The notes beneath the pieces were generated by a model, which was not told the origin of the DNA, ran no database searches, and worked only from the letters and a program-made list of their open reading frames with translations. Positions 43,398 to 51,872 of a stretch of DNA of 64,000 nucleotides are shown here, piece after piece. Origin of the DNA: Tenggerimyces flavus (GTDB lineage Bacteria; Actinomycetota; Actinomycetes; Propionibacteriales; Actinopolymorphaceae); assembly GCF_016907715.1 (NCBI RefSeq), contig NZ_JAFBCM010000001.1, forward strand, positions 6,696,001-6,760,000, written 5' to 3'. Position 1 is the stretch's first letter. Each line of letters begins with the position of its first letter. The position numbers and the translations under genes were made by a program.

Positions 43398-43431
43398 AGT
43401 ATTCGTCCGGGCTCGCCCAAGATCCGCCCAA
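43398..43431 (-). promoter_or_regulatory. SARP-type promoter of C39 locus 2
   Basis: On the minus strand: TTGGGCGGATC, TTGGGCGAGCC (11-bp period), six bases, then AATACT. It is the same arrangement as at 29695-29728 and lies in the divergent gap next to the SARP gene at 43501. Confidence 0.65.
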
Positions 43432-43500
43432 AGGACACCAGCCTGTGGATAACGGGCACCGGGCACCCCTGACGTGCCAGGCTTTGCCCAGGGAGGTCAG

Positions 43501-46500
43501 ATGGAGTTCCGGCTGCTGGGTCCGGTGGAGGTGATCCGGGCGGGCGAGCTGCTTCCGGTCGGAGGCGCTCGCGACCGCGCACTGCTGGCCGCGTTGCTGC
43601 TCCGGGCCAACGAGGTCGCGCCAGTGGGCTACCTCGTCGAGTCGGCGTGGGAGCGTACGCCGGCGTCGCCGGACACCAACCTGCGGACGTACATCTCCCG
43701 GCTCCGCCGGCGCCTGGCCGACTCCGCTGACGACGCGCCGCGGGTGGTGACGCGCGACGGCGGCTACCTGTTCGTGGTCAACCCGGGCGAGCTCGACGTC
43801 GCCGAGTTCGAACGCCAGTTCGACGTTGGCCGCGACGCGCAGGCGACCGGCGACCACGCCACCGCGGCATCGGCGTACTCCGCGGCGCTGGCGCTGTGGC
43901 GGAACGATCCGCTCACCGACCAGCGGCACGGGCCGACGCTCGAGGCGGAGCTGACCCGGCTTCGCGGCCGCCGGCTCGACGCGCTCGAGGGCTACGCGCA
44001 CTCCCGCATCCAGCTCGGACGTGCGGTCGAGGTGATCGAGGACCTGACGACGTTCGTCGACGAGTACCCGCTGCGCGAGGAGCTGTGGGCTCAGCTGATG
44101 ACGGCGCTGTACCGGACCGGCCGGCGCGCCGACGCTCTCGCGACGTACGTCCGGGCCCAGACCCACCTCGTCGACGAGGTCGGCGTCGAGCCGGGTCCGC
44201 GGCTGCGCGATCTGCATGCCGCGATGCTGCGCGACGCCCCGGAGCTCGGGCCGGAGAGCGCGGAGATCTCCCTGGCCGCCAGCCGTCCCGTGCCGCCCGC
44301 ACAGCTGCCGGCCGACCTGCCGACGTTCACCGGGCGGTCGGGCGAGCTCGACCAACTGACCGCGTTGCTGTCCTCCGACCACCGTCCGTCCACGGTGATC
44401 ATCACGGCGATCGACGGCATGGCGGGCATCGGCAAAACCACTCTCGCCACGCACGTGGCACATCGGGTCCGCGACCGCTTCCCCGGCGGCCAGCTGTTCC
44501 TCGACCTGCACGGCCATACCGAGGGCGTCCCGCCGGTCGACCCGGGCGACGCGCTCGACCGGATGCTGCGCGCGCTCGGGGTGCCCGGCGACCAGATCCC
44601 CCGCGACACCGAGGAACGTTCCGCGTTCTACCGCACCCAGCTCGCCGACCGGACGATGCTGATCGTGCTCGACAACGCGGCCTCCGAACGCCAGGTCGCC
44701 CCGCTGCTCCCCGCCAACCCCGCCTGCGTCGTCCTGGTCACGAGCCGGCGACGGCTGTCCGACCTCGAGCACGCGGTGCCCCTGTCGCTGGACGTCCTGT
44801 CCCCGGACGAGGCCGCCGTCCTGTTCATCAAGATCGCCGGCGCCGACCGCGTGGCCGGCGCACCGGAGCTGGTCCGCGAGATCGTCGAGCGGTGCGGCCG
44901 GCTGCCGCTGGCGATCCGCATCGCGGCCGCCCGGCTGCGGAGCCGACCGGGCTGGACCCTCGGCCATCTCGCCGACCGGTTGGGCGACGAACGCCGCCGG
45001 CTCGACGAGCTGGACCATGGCGACCGCGGGGTCGCCGCGGCGTTCGAGCTCTCCTACCGGCACCTCGACACCGAGCAGCGCCGGGTGTTCCGGCTTCTCG
45101 GCGTTCATCCCGGCGTCGACACCGACGCGCACGCGGTCGCCGCGCTCGTCGGCGTGCCGCTCGTGACGGCGGAGCGCGCGCTCGACGACCTCGTCCAGGC
45201 GCACCTGCTGACCGAGCAGACTCCGGGGCGGTTCGTCCTGCACGATCTGTTGCGGACGTTCGCCGCCGACCGGGCGGCCGCCGAGGACACCGACGGCGAA
45301 CGCGCGTCGGCCCTCGACCGCCTGCTCGACCACTACGTGAGCGCCACCGCCTTGGCGATGGAGCTCGCGGACCCGGCGTACGCGCGGCATCGCCCGGTGG
45401 TGCCGGACGCGGTGAGCGAGCTCCCCAGCCTGGACGCGAAGTCGGCCAACTCGTGGCTCGAGGTCGAGCTGGTCAACCTCGCGGCCGCCGCGCGGGTTGT
45501 GGCCGCTCGGCCCCAGACCTCGGTGCTCGCGCGGCTACTGGGCCGGTGGCTGTCGACGCGCGGTCACAACGGCCACGCGCTGGCTCTCCACCTCGCCGCG
45601 GTCGCCGCCAGCAGGACATTGGACAACCCGATCGCGGAGGCGTACGCCTTGGTCGGGGTGGGCGACGCGCACAGCCTCGCGGACCGCTACCCCGACGCCG
45701 GCGCGGCGTACCTGGAAGCGCTGGCGGTCTCGGAGACGACCGGTGACAGGCAGGCCAGGTTGCTCGCGCTCGCAGGACTCGGCGACTTCCACCGCCTGAC
45801 CGACGACCACGGGCAGGCCCGCGAGCGCTACTACCAAGCCCTCGGACTGTCCCGCGAGCTCGGCGACGAGCTAGTCGAGCAGCGCACGCTTCGCGGCCTC
45901 GGCGTGGGGTTCGCCGTGACCGGCGACCTGGCGCTCGCCAACACGCACTTCACCCAGGCGCTCGAGACCGCCCGCGCCACGGGCGAACGCGGCTACGAGG
46001 CACGTTCGCTCGCGAGTCTCGCGATGACGCACCGGCACTGGGGCAACCACGACGCGGCGTTCGAGTACGCCCAACGCGCCCTCGACATCGTGCAGGACCT
46101 CGGCGACCTCGGCGCGGAGATCTCCGTTCGCAACGAGCTCGGCCGCAACCACCGGCTGGTCGGCGAGCTCACCGCCGCGCTCTGGCACGCGCAGCACGCC
46201 CTCGACATCGCCCGTTCGTTGGGCGACCGGCTCGGTGAGTCCCAGGTGCTCAAGGCGGTCGGCGAGGTCCATCTCGCGGCCGAACGCCACGACCAGGCCA
46301 TCACCTGCTACCGCGCGGCCGTGGCGATCTCGCGCGAGATCGCCAACCGCAACGACCTGTTCGAAGGGCTGTACGGCCTCGGGCGCGCGCTCATGTCGGC
46401 CGACCGCACCTCTGAGGCCGTGCCGCCGTTGGAGGAGGCACTGTCCGTCGCGACGGCCCTCGACCAACCCCACGACATCGCCCGCGCCGGCGACGCCCTC

Positions 46501-46530
46501 GCCGCCACGGCAACCCCCACTGGAGTCTGA
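43501..46530 (+). CDS. AfsR/SARP-family regulator 2 (BTAD-NB-ARC-TPR)
   Basis: 1009 residues from ATG 43501 (GGGAGGTCAG directly upstream), beginning MEFRLLGPVEV. Winged helix (about 1-90), BTAD (about 95-245; LATYVRAQTHLVDEVGVEPGPRL), NB-ARC with Walker A DGMAGIGKTTLATHVA, then TPR repeats such as LGDFHRLTDDHGQARERYYQAL. It is divergent from the C39/lipoprotein operon, whose promoter has SARP-type repeats. A matching promoter sits 14 kb away at C39 locus 1. Control of both loci is therefore likely, but inferred. Confidence 0.93.
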   Translation: MEFRLLGPVEVIRAGELLPVGGARDRALLAALLLRANEVAPVGYLVESAWERTPASPDTNLRTYISRLRRRLADSADDAPRVVTRDGGYLFVVNPGELDVAEFERQFDVGRDAQATGDHATAASAYSAALALWRNDPLTDQRHGPTLEAELTRLRGRRLDALEGYAHSRIQLGRAVEVIEDLTTFVDEYPLREELWAQLMTALYRTGRRADALATYVRAQTHLVDEVGVEPGPRLRDLHAAMLRDAPELGPESAEISLAASRPVPPAQLPADLPTFTGRSGELDQLTALLSSDHRPSTVIITAIDGMAGIGKTTLATHVAHRVRDRFPGGQLFLDLHGHTEGVPPVDPGDALDRMLRALGVPGDQIPRDTEERSAFYRTQLADRTMLIVLDNAASERQVAPLLPANPACVVLVTSRRRLSDLEHAVPLSLDVLSPDEAAVLFIKIAGADRVAGAPELVREIVERCGRLPLAIRIAAARLRSRPGWTLGHLADRLGDERRRLDELDHGDRGVAAAFELSYRHLDTEQRRVFRLLGVHPGVDTDAHAVAALVGVPLVTAERALDDLVQAHLLTEQTPGRFVLHDLLRTFAADRAAAEDTDGERASALDRLLDHYVSATALAMELADPAYARHRPVVPDAVSELPSLDAKSANSWLEVELVNLAAAARVVAARPQTSVLARLLGRWLSTRGHNGHALALHLAAVAASRTLDNPIAEAYALVGVGDAHSLADRYPDAGAAYLEALAVSETTGDRQARLLALAGLGDFHRLTDDHGQARERYYQALGLSRELGDELVEQRTLRGLGVGFAVTGDLALANTHFTQALETARATGERGYEARSLASLAMTHRHWGNHDAAFEYAQRALDIVQDLGDLGAEISVRNELGRNHRLVGELTAALWHAQHALDIARSLGDRLGESQVLKAVGEVHLAAERHDQAITCYRAAVAISREIANRNDLFEGLYGLGRALMSADRTSEAVPPLEEALSVATALDQPHDIARAGDALAATATPTGV

Positions 46531-46543
46531 TCACCCCAACGGC

Positions 46544-46574
46544 TTGACCTTGCAGTGACTGCAAGGTTTAACGT
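46544..46574 (+). promoter_or_regulatory. MerR-type promoter with operator in the spacer
   Basis: TTGACC (-35) and TAACGT (-10) are 19 bp apart. The spacer carries the dyad CCTTGCAGT-G-ACTGCAAGG with 9-bp arms. Long-spacer promoters with a central dyad are the standard target of MerR regulators. Transcription would start within a few bases of the GTG at 46583, so the mRNA may be nearly leaderless. Confidence 0.7.
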
Positions 46575-46582
46575 TCGTCGAT

Positions 46583-47416
46583 GTGAACATCTCCGCGCTT
46601 GCCCGACGGGCCGGGATCTCGCCGTCCGGGGTTCGTTGGTACGAGTCGGCCGGGATCCTGCCGGCTCCGGTACGCGCCGGCAACGGGTACCGGTCGTACG
46701 ACGAACGTGACCTCAGCCGGCTGACGCTCATCATCTCCCTGCGCCGCCTGGGCATGTCGCCGGTCGAGGCCGGCCGGCTCGCCACGCAATGCCTCGAGTC
46801 GGGGCCGACCCACCCGCTCCTCGTCGCGACGCTCGAACAGCAACGACGCAAGATCGCCGAACAGCGGGCCGACCTCGAGCTGCTGGAACACCAACTCGTC
46901 GACCTCGAGCGCACGATCGAGGCCGTCGACCCGCGAGGCACTGATCGGCGAGACCCGATCGCGGTGTTGTTCGTCTGCAACGGGAACTCGGCGAGAAGCC
47001 AGCTCGGCGAGGCGCTGCTCGGGCACTTCGGCGGTCCCGACTTCGCGGCGATGTCCGCCGGAACGAGGCCGAAGCGGGTGCACGAGCTGGCGGTCCGGGT
47101 CCTCGCGGAGATCAACGTGGACTGGCGAAACGCCAAGGCCAAGCACATCGGGGAGTTCCTCGACCGGCGGATCGACTACGTGATCACGCTGTCGAACTCC
47201 GCCCGAGAGGAATGCCCGACGCTGTCCGGCCGGCACAACGCGCTCCACTGGCACCTCGACGACCCGTCCGAGGTCGGCGGACCCCAGGAGACCCGGCTGC
47301 AGGCGTTCCGAGCCACGCGGACCGAGCTCACCGTCCGGCTGCGCCCGTTCATCGAGATCGCACGACGCGCCGCGGGACGCCTTCCCGCGATCGCCGGACC
47401 TGACCCGGCGCGCTGA
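46583..47416 (+). CDS. MerR regulator fused to low-molecular-weight phosphatase/arsenate-reductase-like domain
   Basis: 277 residues, start GTG 46583. Residues 1-110 are a MerR winged helix with coiled coil (ISALARRAGISPSGVRWYESAGILP, GNGYRSYDERDL). Residues 128-260 form a low-molecular-weight tyrosine phosphatase/ArsC-like domain with the P-loop VLFVCNGNSARSQ (Cys-x5-Arg). The later acid region (ALHWHLDDPSEV) supplies the usual DP-type aspartate. A DNA-binding module joined to a phosphatase or arsenate reductase suggests a sensor-enzyme. Its promoter has the MerR-type dyad, pointing to autoregulation. No other arsenic gene is adjacent. Confidence 0.85.
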   Translation: MNISALARRAGISPSGVRWYESAGILPAPVRAGNGYRSYDERDLSRLTLIISLRRLGMSPVEAGRLATQCLESGPTHPLLVATLEQQRRKIAEQRADLELLEHQLVDLERTIEAVDPRGTDRRDPIAVLFVCNGNSARSQLGEALLGHFGGPDFAAMSAGTRPKRVHELAVRVLAEINVDWRNAKAKHIGEFLDRRIDYVITLSNSAREECPTLSGRHNALHWHLDDPSEVGGPQETRLQAFRATRTELTVRLRPFIEIARRAAGRLPAIAGPDPAR

Positions 47417-47439
47417 CCCACTGTTCAAGGAGACAGATC

Positions 47440-47931
47440 ATGAGGCTTCCGTACGCCGAACCACTCAACGTGCTCAAGCTCGACGACCCGGTGATCCCGG
47501 AGCCGCCCCGGAGGGGCGAGCCGGGCGGTGAGCCCTGCGGCCTGTGCGGCGGCGGCGCGACCGCGCCGGTCTGGGGTGACGACCTGTTCACGATGCACCC
47601 GCCGGTCGGCGGCAGCCTGGCCGGCGTCGTCTGGGTCGCGAGCCGCGAGCACGTGGACTCCTTCCGGGACCTGTCGAAGGAGGCCCTCGCCGCGTTCGGA
47701 CCGCTCGCGGCGCGCATCGAGAACGCGATCCTGTCGCTCGGCGACGTCGGGCGGGTCCACCTCTACCGGTGGGGTGACGGCGGATCGCACTTCCATGTGT
47801 GGTTCATGCCCCGTCCGCTCGGCATGATCGACGCGCAGAACTTCATGCTCCCGCTGTGGGAGGACGTCCTGCCGAACGTCACCGACGAGGAGCTGCGGGC
47901 CGCTGCCGAGCGCGTGGCCGCCGCGATGTGA
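47440..47931 (+). CDS. HIT-like protein
   Basis: 163 residues, start ATG 47440 after AAGGAG. CGLCGGG near residue 29 could bind zinc. The C-terminal part has GSHFHVWFMPRPLG, close to the HIT motif (His-x-His-x-His), with the third His replaced by Phe. Nucleotide hydrolase or transferase activity is therefore uncertain. Its stop overlaps the start of the permease gene by one base (TGATG). Confidence 0.65.
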   Translation: MRLPYAEPLNVLKLDDPVIPEPPRRGEPGGEPCGLCGGGATAPVWGDDLFTMHPPVGGSLAGVVWVASREHVDSFRDLSKEALAAFGPLAARIENAILSLGDVGRVHLYRWGDGGSHFHVWFMPRPLGMIDAQNFMLPLWEDVLPNVTDEELRAAAERVAAAM

Positions 47932-49187
47932 TGACGACCCTCGTACGCCGTCTCGGCACCGGCGACGCCGTCGTGATCGGCCTGGGCGCGATGGTCGGCG
48001 CGGGGGTGTTCGCGGCCTTCGCGCCGGCCGCGGCGGCTGCCGGCGGCTGGCTCCTGGTCGGCCTCGCGCTGGCCGCGATCGTCGCCTTTTGCAACGCGAC
48101 GTCGTCCGCCCAGTTGGCGATGCAGTACCCGGCCTCGGGCGGGACGTACGTGTACGGCCGCGAGCGACTCGGACCCTGGTGGGGCTTCCTCGCCGGCTGG
48201 GGGTTCGTCGTCGGCAAGACCGCGTCGTGCGCCGCGATGGCGATCACGTTCGCGACGTACGTGGTGCCGGAGCCGCGTTGGCTCCAGCGGGTCGTCGCCG
48301 CGGCCGTGGTCCTGCTGCTCACGCTGGTCAACCTCCGCGGCATCACGCGGACGGCGAGGGTGGCCCGGCTGCTGCTCGCCGGCTCGTTCGCCGCGCTGCT
48401 GGTGGTCGTCGTCGCGATCGCCGCCAGCGGGCAGGCCGACGTCGGGCGGCTCGCACTCGGCGTCGCGCCGCACGGCGTCTACGGCGTCCTGCAGTCGGCA
48501 GGCCTGCTGTTCTTCGCGTTCGCCGGGTACGCACGGATCGCCACGCTCGGCGAAGAGGTCCGCGATCCCGAACGGACGATCCCGCGCGCGGTCACGTGGG
48601 CGCTCGCTCTCGCGGTGCTCACGTACTTCGTCGTCGGTGCCGCCGTGCTCGCCGCGCTCGGCGCCGACGCGCTCGGTGCGGCCGAGGCGCCGTTGAACGA
48701 CGCCGTCTCCGCCGTGGGTGCCGCCTGGGCCAGCCCCGTCGTCCGGGCGGGTGCGGCGATCGCGAGCCTCGGCGCGCTGCTCGGCCTCCTGGCGGGCATC
48801 GGTCGCACCGGGCTCGCGATGGCACGTGAGCGCGATCTCCCGCACCAGCTCGCCGCGGTGCACCCCGTTCACCACGTGCCGCATCGGGCCCAGCTCCTGG
48901 TCGCCGTTGTGGTGGTCGCTCTCGTGCTCACGACCGACCTGCGCGGCGTGATCGGCTTCAGCTCGTTCGGCGTCCTCGTCTACTACGCCGTCGCGAACGC
49001 CTCCGCCTGGACCCAGGACAAGGCCCACCGACGCTGGCCGCGAGCGATCAACGTGGTCGGGCTCCTCGGCTGCGCGACCCTGACCGTGACGCTTCCGCTC
49101 AGCGCTGTGCTCACCGGAACCCTCGTCCTCGCCGTCGGCCTCGCCGGCCGAGCAGTGCGCCTGGCCCGCACCCCCAACGCGCCCTAG
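47931..49187 (+). CDS. APC-family amino acid/polyamine permease
   Basis: 418 residues and about 12 hydrophobic helices. The APC signature GLGAMVGAGVFAAFAPAAAAAGG is in helix 1, with YPASGGTYVYGRERLG and FAYAGYARIATLGEEVRDPERTIPRA-like blocks (seen as FFAFAGYARIATLGEEV) further on. It imports amino acids or polyamines; specificity is not evident. It is translationally coupled to the HIT-like gene and convergent with the acetyltransferase, overlapping it by 4 bp. Confidence 0.88.
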   Translation: MTTLVRRLGTGDAVVIGLGAMVGAGVFAAFAPAAAAAGGWLLVGLALAAIVAFCNATSSAQLAMQYPASGGTYVYGRERLGPWWGFLAGWGFVVGKTASCAAMAITFATYVVPEPRWLQRVVAAAVVLLLTLVNLRGITRTARVARLLLAGSFAALLVVVVAIAASGQADVGRLALGVAPHGVYGVLQSAGLLFFAFAGYARIATLGEEVRDPERTIPRAVTWALALAVLTYFVVGAAVLAALGADALGAAEAPLNDAVSAVGAAWASPVVRAGAAIASLGALLGLLAGIGRTGLAMARERDLPHQLAAVHPVHHVPHRAQLLVAVVVVALVLTTDLRGVIGFSSFGVLVYYAVANASAWTQDKAHRRWPRAINVVGLLGCATLTVTLPLSAVLTGTLVLAVGLAGRAVRLARTPNAP

Positions 49188-49981
49188 GCGTTCAGGTCGG
49201 CGACGAGGACCGAGTACGTCTCGACCACCTGGAAGCCGAGCTTGTCCGCGACCGCGATGGAGGGCAGGTTGCTCGTCCAGGCATCCCAGTGTGCGGTCAC
49301 GCCGCTGTCGACGCAGCGTCGCACGAACGCGGCGGCGGCCAGGGTCGCCAGGCCTTGCCCCTGAAACTCGGGAACGGTCTCGATGCCGATCCCGCACTGC
49401 CGCTCGCTGACGTACTCGGCAGTGCACCAGCACACGATCGCGTCCGCGTCGTGGGCGACGAAGCCGAAACCGCGTCGCCGGAAGTCCGCCAGCGAGTGCC
49501 AGCAGGACTCGATCTCCGCCACCACAGCATCGAAGTTCGCCAGCGGAACGAGCTCCGCGAACGACTCGTTGATCGCGCTCACCCGCATCCCGTCTGGCAG
49601 CTGCCAGCGAGGTGGGATCGCCAACCCGTCCATGCGATACAGCACCCGTTCCCGCCGCTGCACCTCGATGCCGGCGAGCACGTTCCCAGCAGCCGGGTCG
49701 GACGTGTGCACCTTCACCATGCCTGGCCCCGTTGACGCGATCTCGATGTCGAACACCACACGCCACAGCTCCGGCCGATCCAGCGAACCGGCCAGGTACA
49801 CGTTGTGCGCACCGTCCCAGATCAGCGCGACCCGCGGCGACTCGAGGTCGTCGACCCACGCCCGAGCAGGGCTGTTGCCCGCGATCATCGCAGCGAGAAC
49901 GAACCCCGCGTGCTCCCCCGCGAACAGGTGCCGCACGCTTGCGAGCTCTCGGACGACCACGACGGACACACCGCGAACCAT
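49184..49981 (-). CDS. GNAT-family N-acetyltransferase
   Basis: 265 residues. The C-terminal half carries the GNAT acetyl-CoA site: GFGFVAHDADAIVCWCTAEY, GIGIETVPEFQGQGLATLAAAAFVRRC (motif A Q-x-x-G-x-A type) and the final AVADKLGFQVVETYSV. The N-terminal half is a family-specific extension. The substrate is unknown. The start ATG 49981 is 31 bp downstream of the FMN reductase stop, so the two may be co-transcribed. Confidence 0.85.
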   Translation of the reverse strand: MVRGVSVVVVRELASVRHLFAGEHAGFVLAAMIAGNSPARAWVDDLESPRVALIWDGAHNVYLAGSLDRPELWRVVFDIEIASTGPGMVKVHTSDPAAGNVLAGIEVQRRERVLYRMDGLAIPPRWQLPDGMRVSAINESFAELVPLANFDAVVAEIESCWHSLADFRRRGFGFVAHDADAIVCWCTAEYVSERQCGIGIETVPEFQGQGLATLAAAAFVRRCVDSGVTAHWDAWTSNLPSIAVADKLGFQVVETYSVLVADLNA

Positions 49982-50011
49982 AGACGACTCGCCGCCGGGC
50001 CGCGTTTGGCC

Positions 50012-50590
50012 TTAGGGGGTTGCCCGAACGCCTCGCAGTGCACTCGCCCACGGGAGGAGGTCCGCCAGCAGGAGCTTGAGCATGCTCTCGTGGCGGGCGG
50101 CCGGCTGGAACGTGGTCAGGTCGACGAAGTCGGTGAACAATGAGAGGCCGAGCGCGACCGAGACGTCCGCGATACGGATGTTGCCCATCACCTGGCGAAG
50201 CTGCTCGACCGCGCGTACGCCACCGTCGACGCCGTACCCGACGAAGCCCGCGGCCTTGTGGCCCCATTCCTTGTAGATAACGTCGATCGCGGTCTTCAGC
50301 GCACCGGGCACACCGTGGTTGTACTCGGCGGTGACGAACACGAAGCCGTCGAACGAAGCCACCTTCTCCGCCCACACCCGGGTCGCAGGCTCCGCGTAGG
50401 TCTCCACCGCTGCCGGCACTTCCGTCACGGCCGGCAGGTCGAAGTCGCGGGCGTCGACGAGCTCATACTCGGCGCCGCCGCCCTCCACGGCCCGCTCGTA
50501 CACCCACCGGGCGACCGTCTCACCGAGGCGTTCAGGTCGCGTACTTCCCACGACTATGGCGATTCTCGTCTGGTTGCTCTGGTTGCTCAT
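50012..50590 (-). CDS. NADPH-dependent FMN reductase
   Basis: 192 residues from ATG 50590. Flavodoxin-like: IAIVVGSTRPERLGETVARWV (phosphate loop), FDGFVFVTAEYNHGVPGALKTAID (family hallmark) and KAAGFVGYGVDGGVRAVEQLR. It reduces FMN or quinones in the cytoplasm and often serves oxidative-stress defence. It is divergent from the AraC regulator, which has tandem binding-site-like repeats in the shared 88-bp region. Confidence 0.92.
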   Translation of the reverse strand: MSNQSNQTRIAIVVGSTRPERLGETVARWVYERAVEGGGAEYELVDARDFDLPAVTEVPAAVETYAEPATRVWAEKVASFDGFVFVTAEYNHGVPGALKTAIDVIYKEWGHKAAGFVGYGVDGGVRAVEQLRQVMGNIRIADVSVALGLSLFTDFVDLTTFQPAARHESMLKLLLADLLPWASALRGVRATP

Positions 50591-50624
50591 GACATCCGAC
50601 CGTACGGACCGCACGGCGCGTGTC

Positions 50625-50657
50625 CCATACGTGAAAGCACCACGTCCATACGCGAAA
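50625..50657. promoter_or_regulatory. direct repeats CCATACGTGAAA / CCATACGCGAAA, 21 bp apart
   Basis: Two 12-bp repeats differing at one position, spaced by two helical turns, in the divergent region between the FMN reductase and AraC genes. Direct repeats of this size are typical AraC/XylS operators. Confidence 0.6.
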
Positions 50658-50678
50658 CGAGCCCGTACAGTGGAACGG

Positions 50679-51569
50679 GTGGACGTCCTCAGCCCCGCGA
50701 TCGCGGCAACCCGAACCGGCCGGCCGCGTGCCTTCCGCATCGAGGGCGGCGAACGGTGGGGCCGGCGGTTCGATCCGGTCGCCGGCGCGGCGTTCCACAC
50801 GGTCCGGCTTGGCTCCTGCTGGCTGATCTCCGCGCACGACAAGCCACTCCAGCTCGCCGCCGGCGACATCGTCCTGCTGCCGCACGGCTCCGGGCACGGC
50901 CTCGCCGACAGCCCCGACAAGGCACTGCTCGACCTCGACCAGGTCCCGGCCGACAGCGACGCGCCGGCAACGACCGTCGTGGTCAGCGGGCAGTATCTGC
51001 TGGACCAGGGACGACCTCATCCCCTGCTGAGCGAGCTGCCGGAGACCGTCCACCTGCCGGTGGGCAAGGGCGCTCTACAGCCCCAGCTCCAGGGCGCGGC
51101 CGACCTACTCGGCCGCGAGCTCGAGGACGCGGGCCAGGGCGCCGACGCCGCCGTGCCGGCGCTGATGGACGTACTCCTCCTCTACATCCTGCGCGCGTGG
51201 TACGCCCAGCAGCCCTGCGTCGAGACCGAGGTCGGGTGGGGTACGGCGTTGCGCGACCCCACGCTCAGCGCGATCCTGGCCGGCATCCATCGCTCGCCCG
51301 AGCGCGCGTGGACTGTGGACGCGATGGCCGCCGAGTCGGGGCTGTCGCGTACGTCGTTCGCGCGCCGCTTCAACGAGGTCATCGGCCAACCACCGTTGGC
51401 GTATCTGACCTGGTGGCGGATGATGACGGCCGCGCGGATGCTGCGCGACTCGGACCTGCCGCTGGCCGCGGTGGCTCGCAGGGTGGGGTACTCGTCGGAG
51501 TTCGCGTTCGCCAACGCGTTCAAGCGGGAGTACGGCATCGCGCCCGGGAAGTATCGGCAAGCCACCTAG
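50679..51569 (+). CDS. AraC-family transcriptional regulator
   Basis: 296 residues from GTG 50679. The N-terminal half is a cupin-like AraC-binding domain (FHTVRLGSCWLISAHDKPLQLAAGDIVLLPHGSGH, given in part). The C-terminal AraC double helix-turn-helix has WTVDAMAAESGLSRTSFARRF, then MLRDSDLPLAAVARRVGYSSE and FKREYGIAPGKYR. It probably controls the divergent FMN reductase through the repeats at 50625-50657. The frame is open upstream to 50556, but that would overlap the reductase start. Its TAG stop is the first triplet of a repeat element. Confidence 0.92.
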   Translation: MDVLSPAIAATRTGRPRAFRIEGGERWGRRFDPVAGAAFHTVRLGSCWLISAHDKPLQLAAGDIVLLPHGSGHGLADSPDKALLDLDQVPADSDAPATTVVVSGQYLLDQGRPHPLLSELPETVHLPVGKGALQPQLQGAADLLGRELEDAGQGADAAVPALMDVLLLYILRAWYAQQPCVETEVGWGTALRDPTLSAILAGIHRSPERAWTVDAMAAESGLSRTSFARRFNEVIGQPPLAYLTWWRMMTAARMLRDSDLPLAAVARRVGYSSEFAFANAFKREYGIAPGKYRQAT

Positions 51570-51820
51570 CCTCGGGATTTCGGGTGTTGGCGGGCGACAT
51601 CGGACCTGTGAAAGCCGGAAAAGTGGGATGGCGACGTCTCGAGTGACCTGAGCGGGAAGGCACTCCGTAGGTGAAGCGTGTCGTGGTCGCCTTACCCGGC
51701 CAGTGGCCGCTCTACCTGGCGTCCACCCCACGTAAGGCGGCCAATGATCATGTAAACATGATCATTGGCCCCAGGGCAGGCCCGGACCGGTCGCACCCAC
51801 CGCCAGCTGAAAGATCGAGG
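51566..51820 (+). repeat. palindromic intergenic element, copy 5 (longest)
   Basis: Begins CTAGCCTCGGGATTTC at the AraC stop. It includes the module GGGTGTTGGCGGGCGACAT shared with copy 1 and the GAGCGGGAAGGC...GGTGAAGCG module shared with copy 3. Then come GGCCAGTGGCC, the TACCTGG/CCACGTAA hairpin and a perfect palindrome at 51739-51770. It ends near GAAAGATCGAGG. It fills most of the 303-bp gap between convergent genes; the last ~50 bp hold nothing else recognisable. Confidence 0.85.
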
Positions 51821-51872
51821 CGAGGCCGTGTCTCTTGAGTAGCGTCGGGCGCGCGACACGCCACATCCCGCC

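Noticed and set aside
42688-45390. N-terminal two-thirds of a 1296-codon minus-strand frame
   Set aside because: Only the last 395 codons (41500-42687) have a signal peptide and coding character. The rest is antisense to SARP regulator 2 or in another frame of the C39 gene.
47763-50375. 870-codon minus-strand frame across the permease and acetyltransferase region
   Set aside because: It crosses real genes on both strands, has no recognisable domain and shows arginine-rich low-complexity composition.
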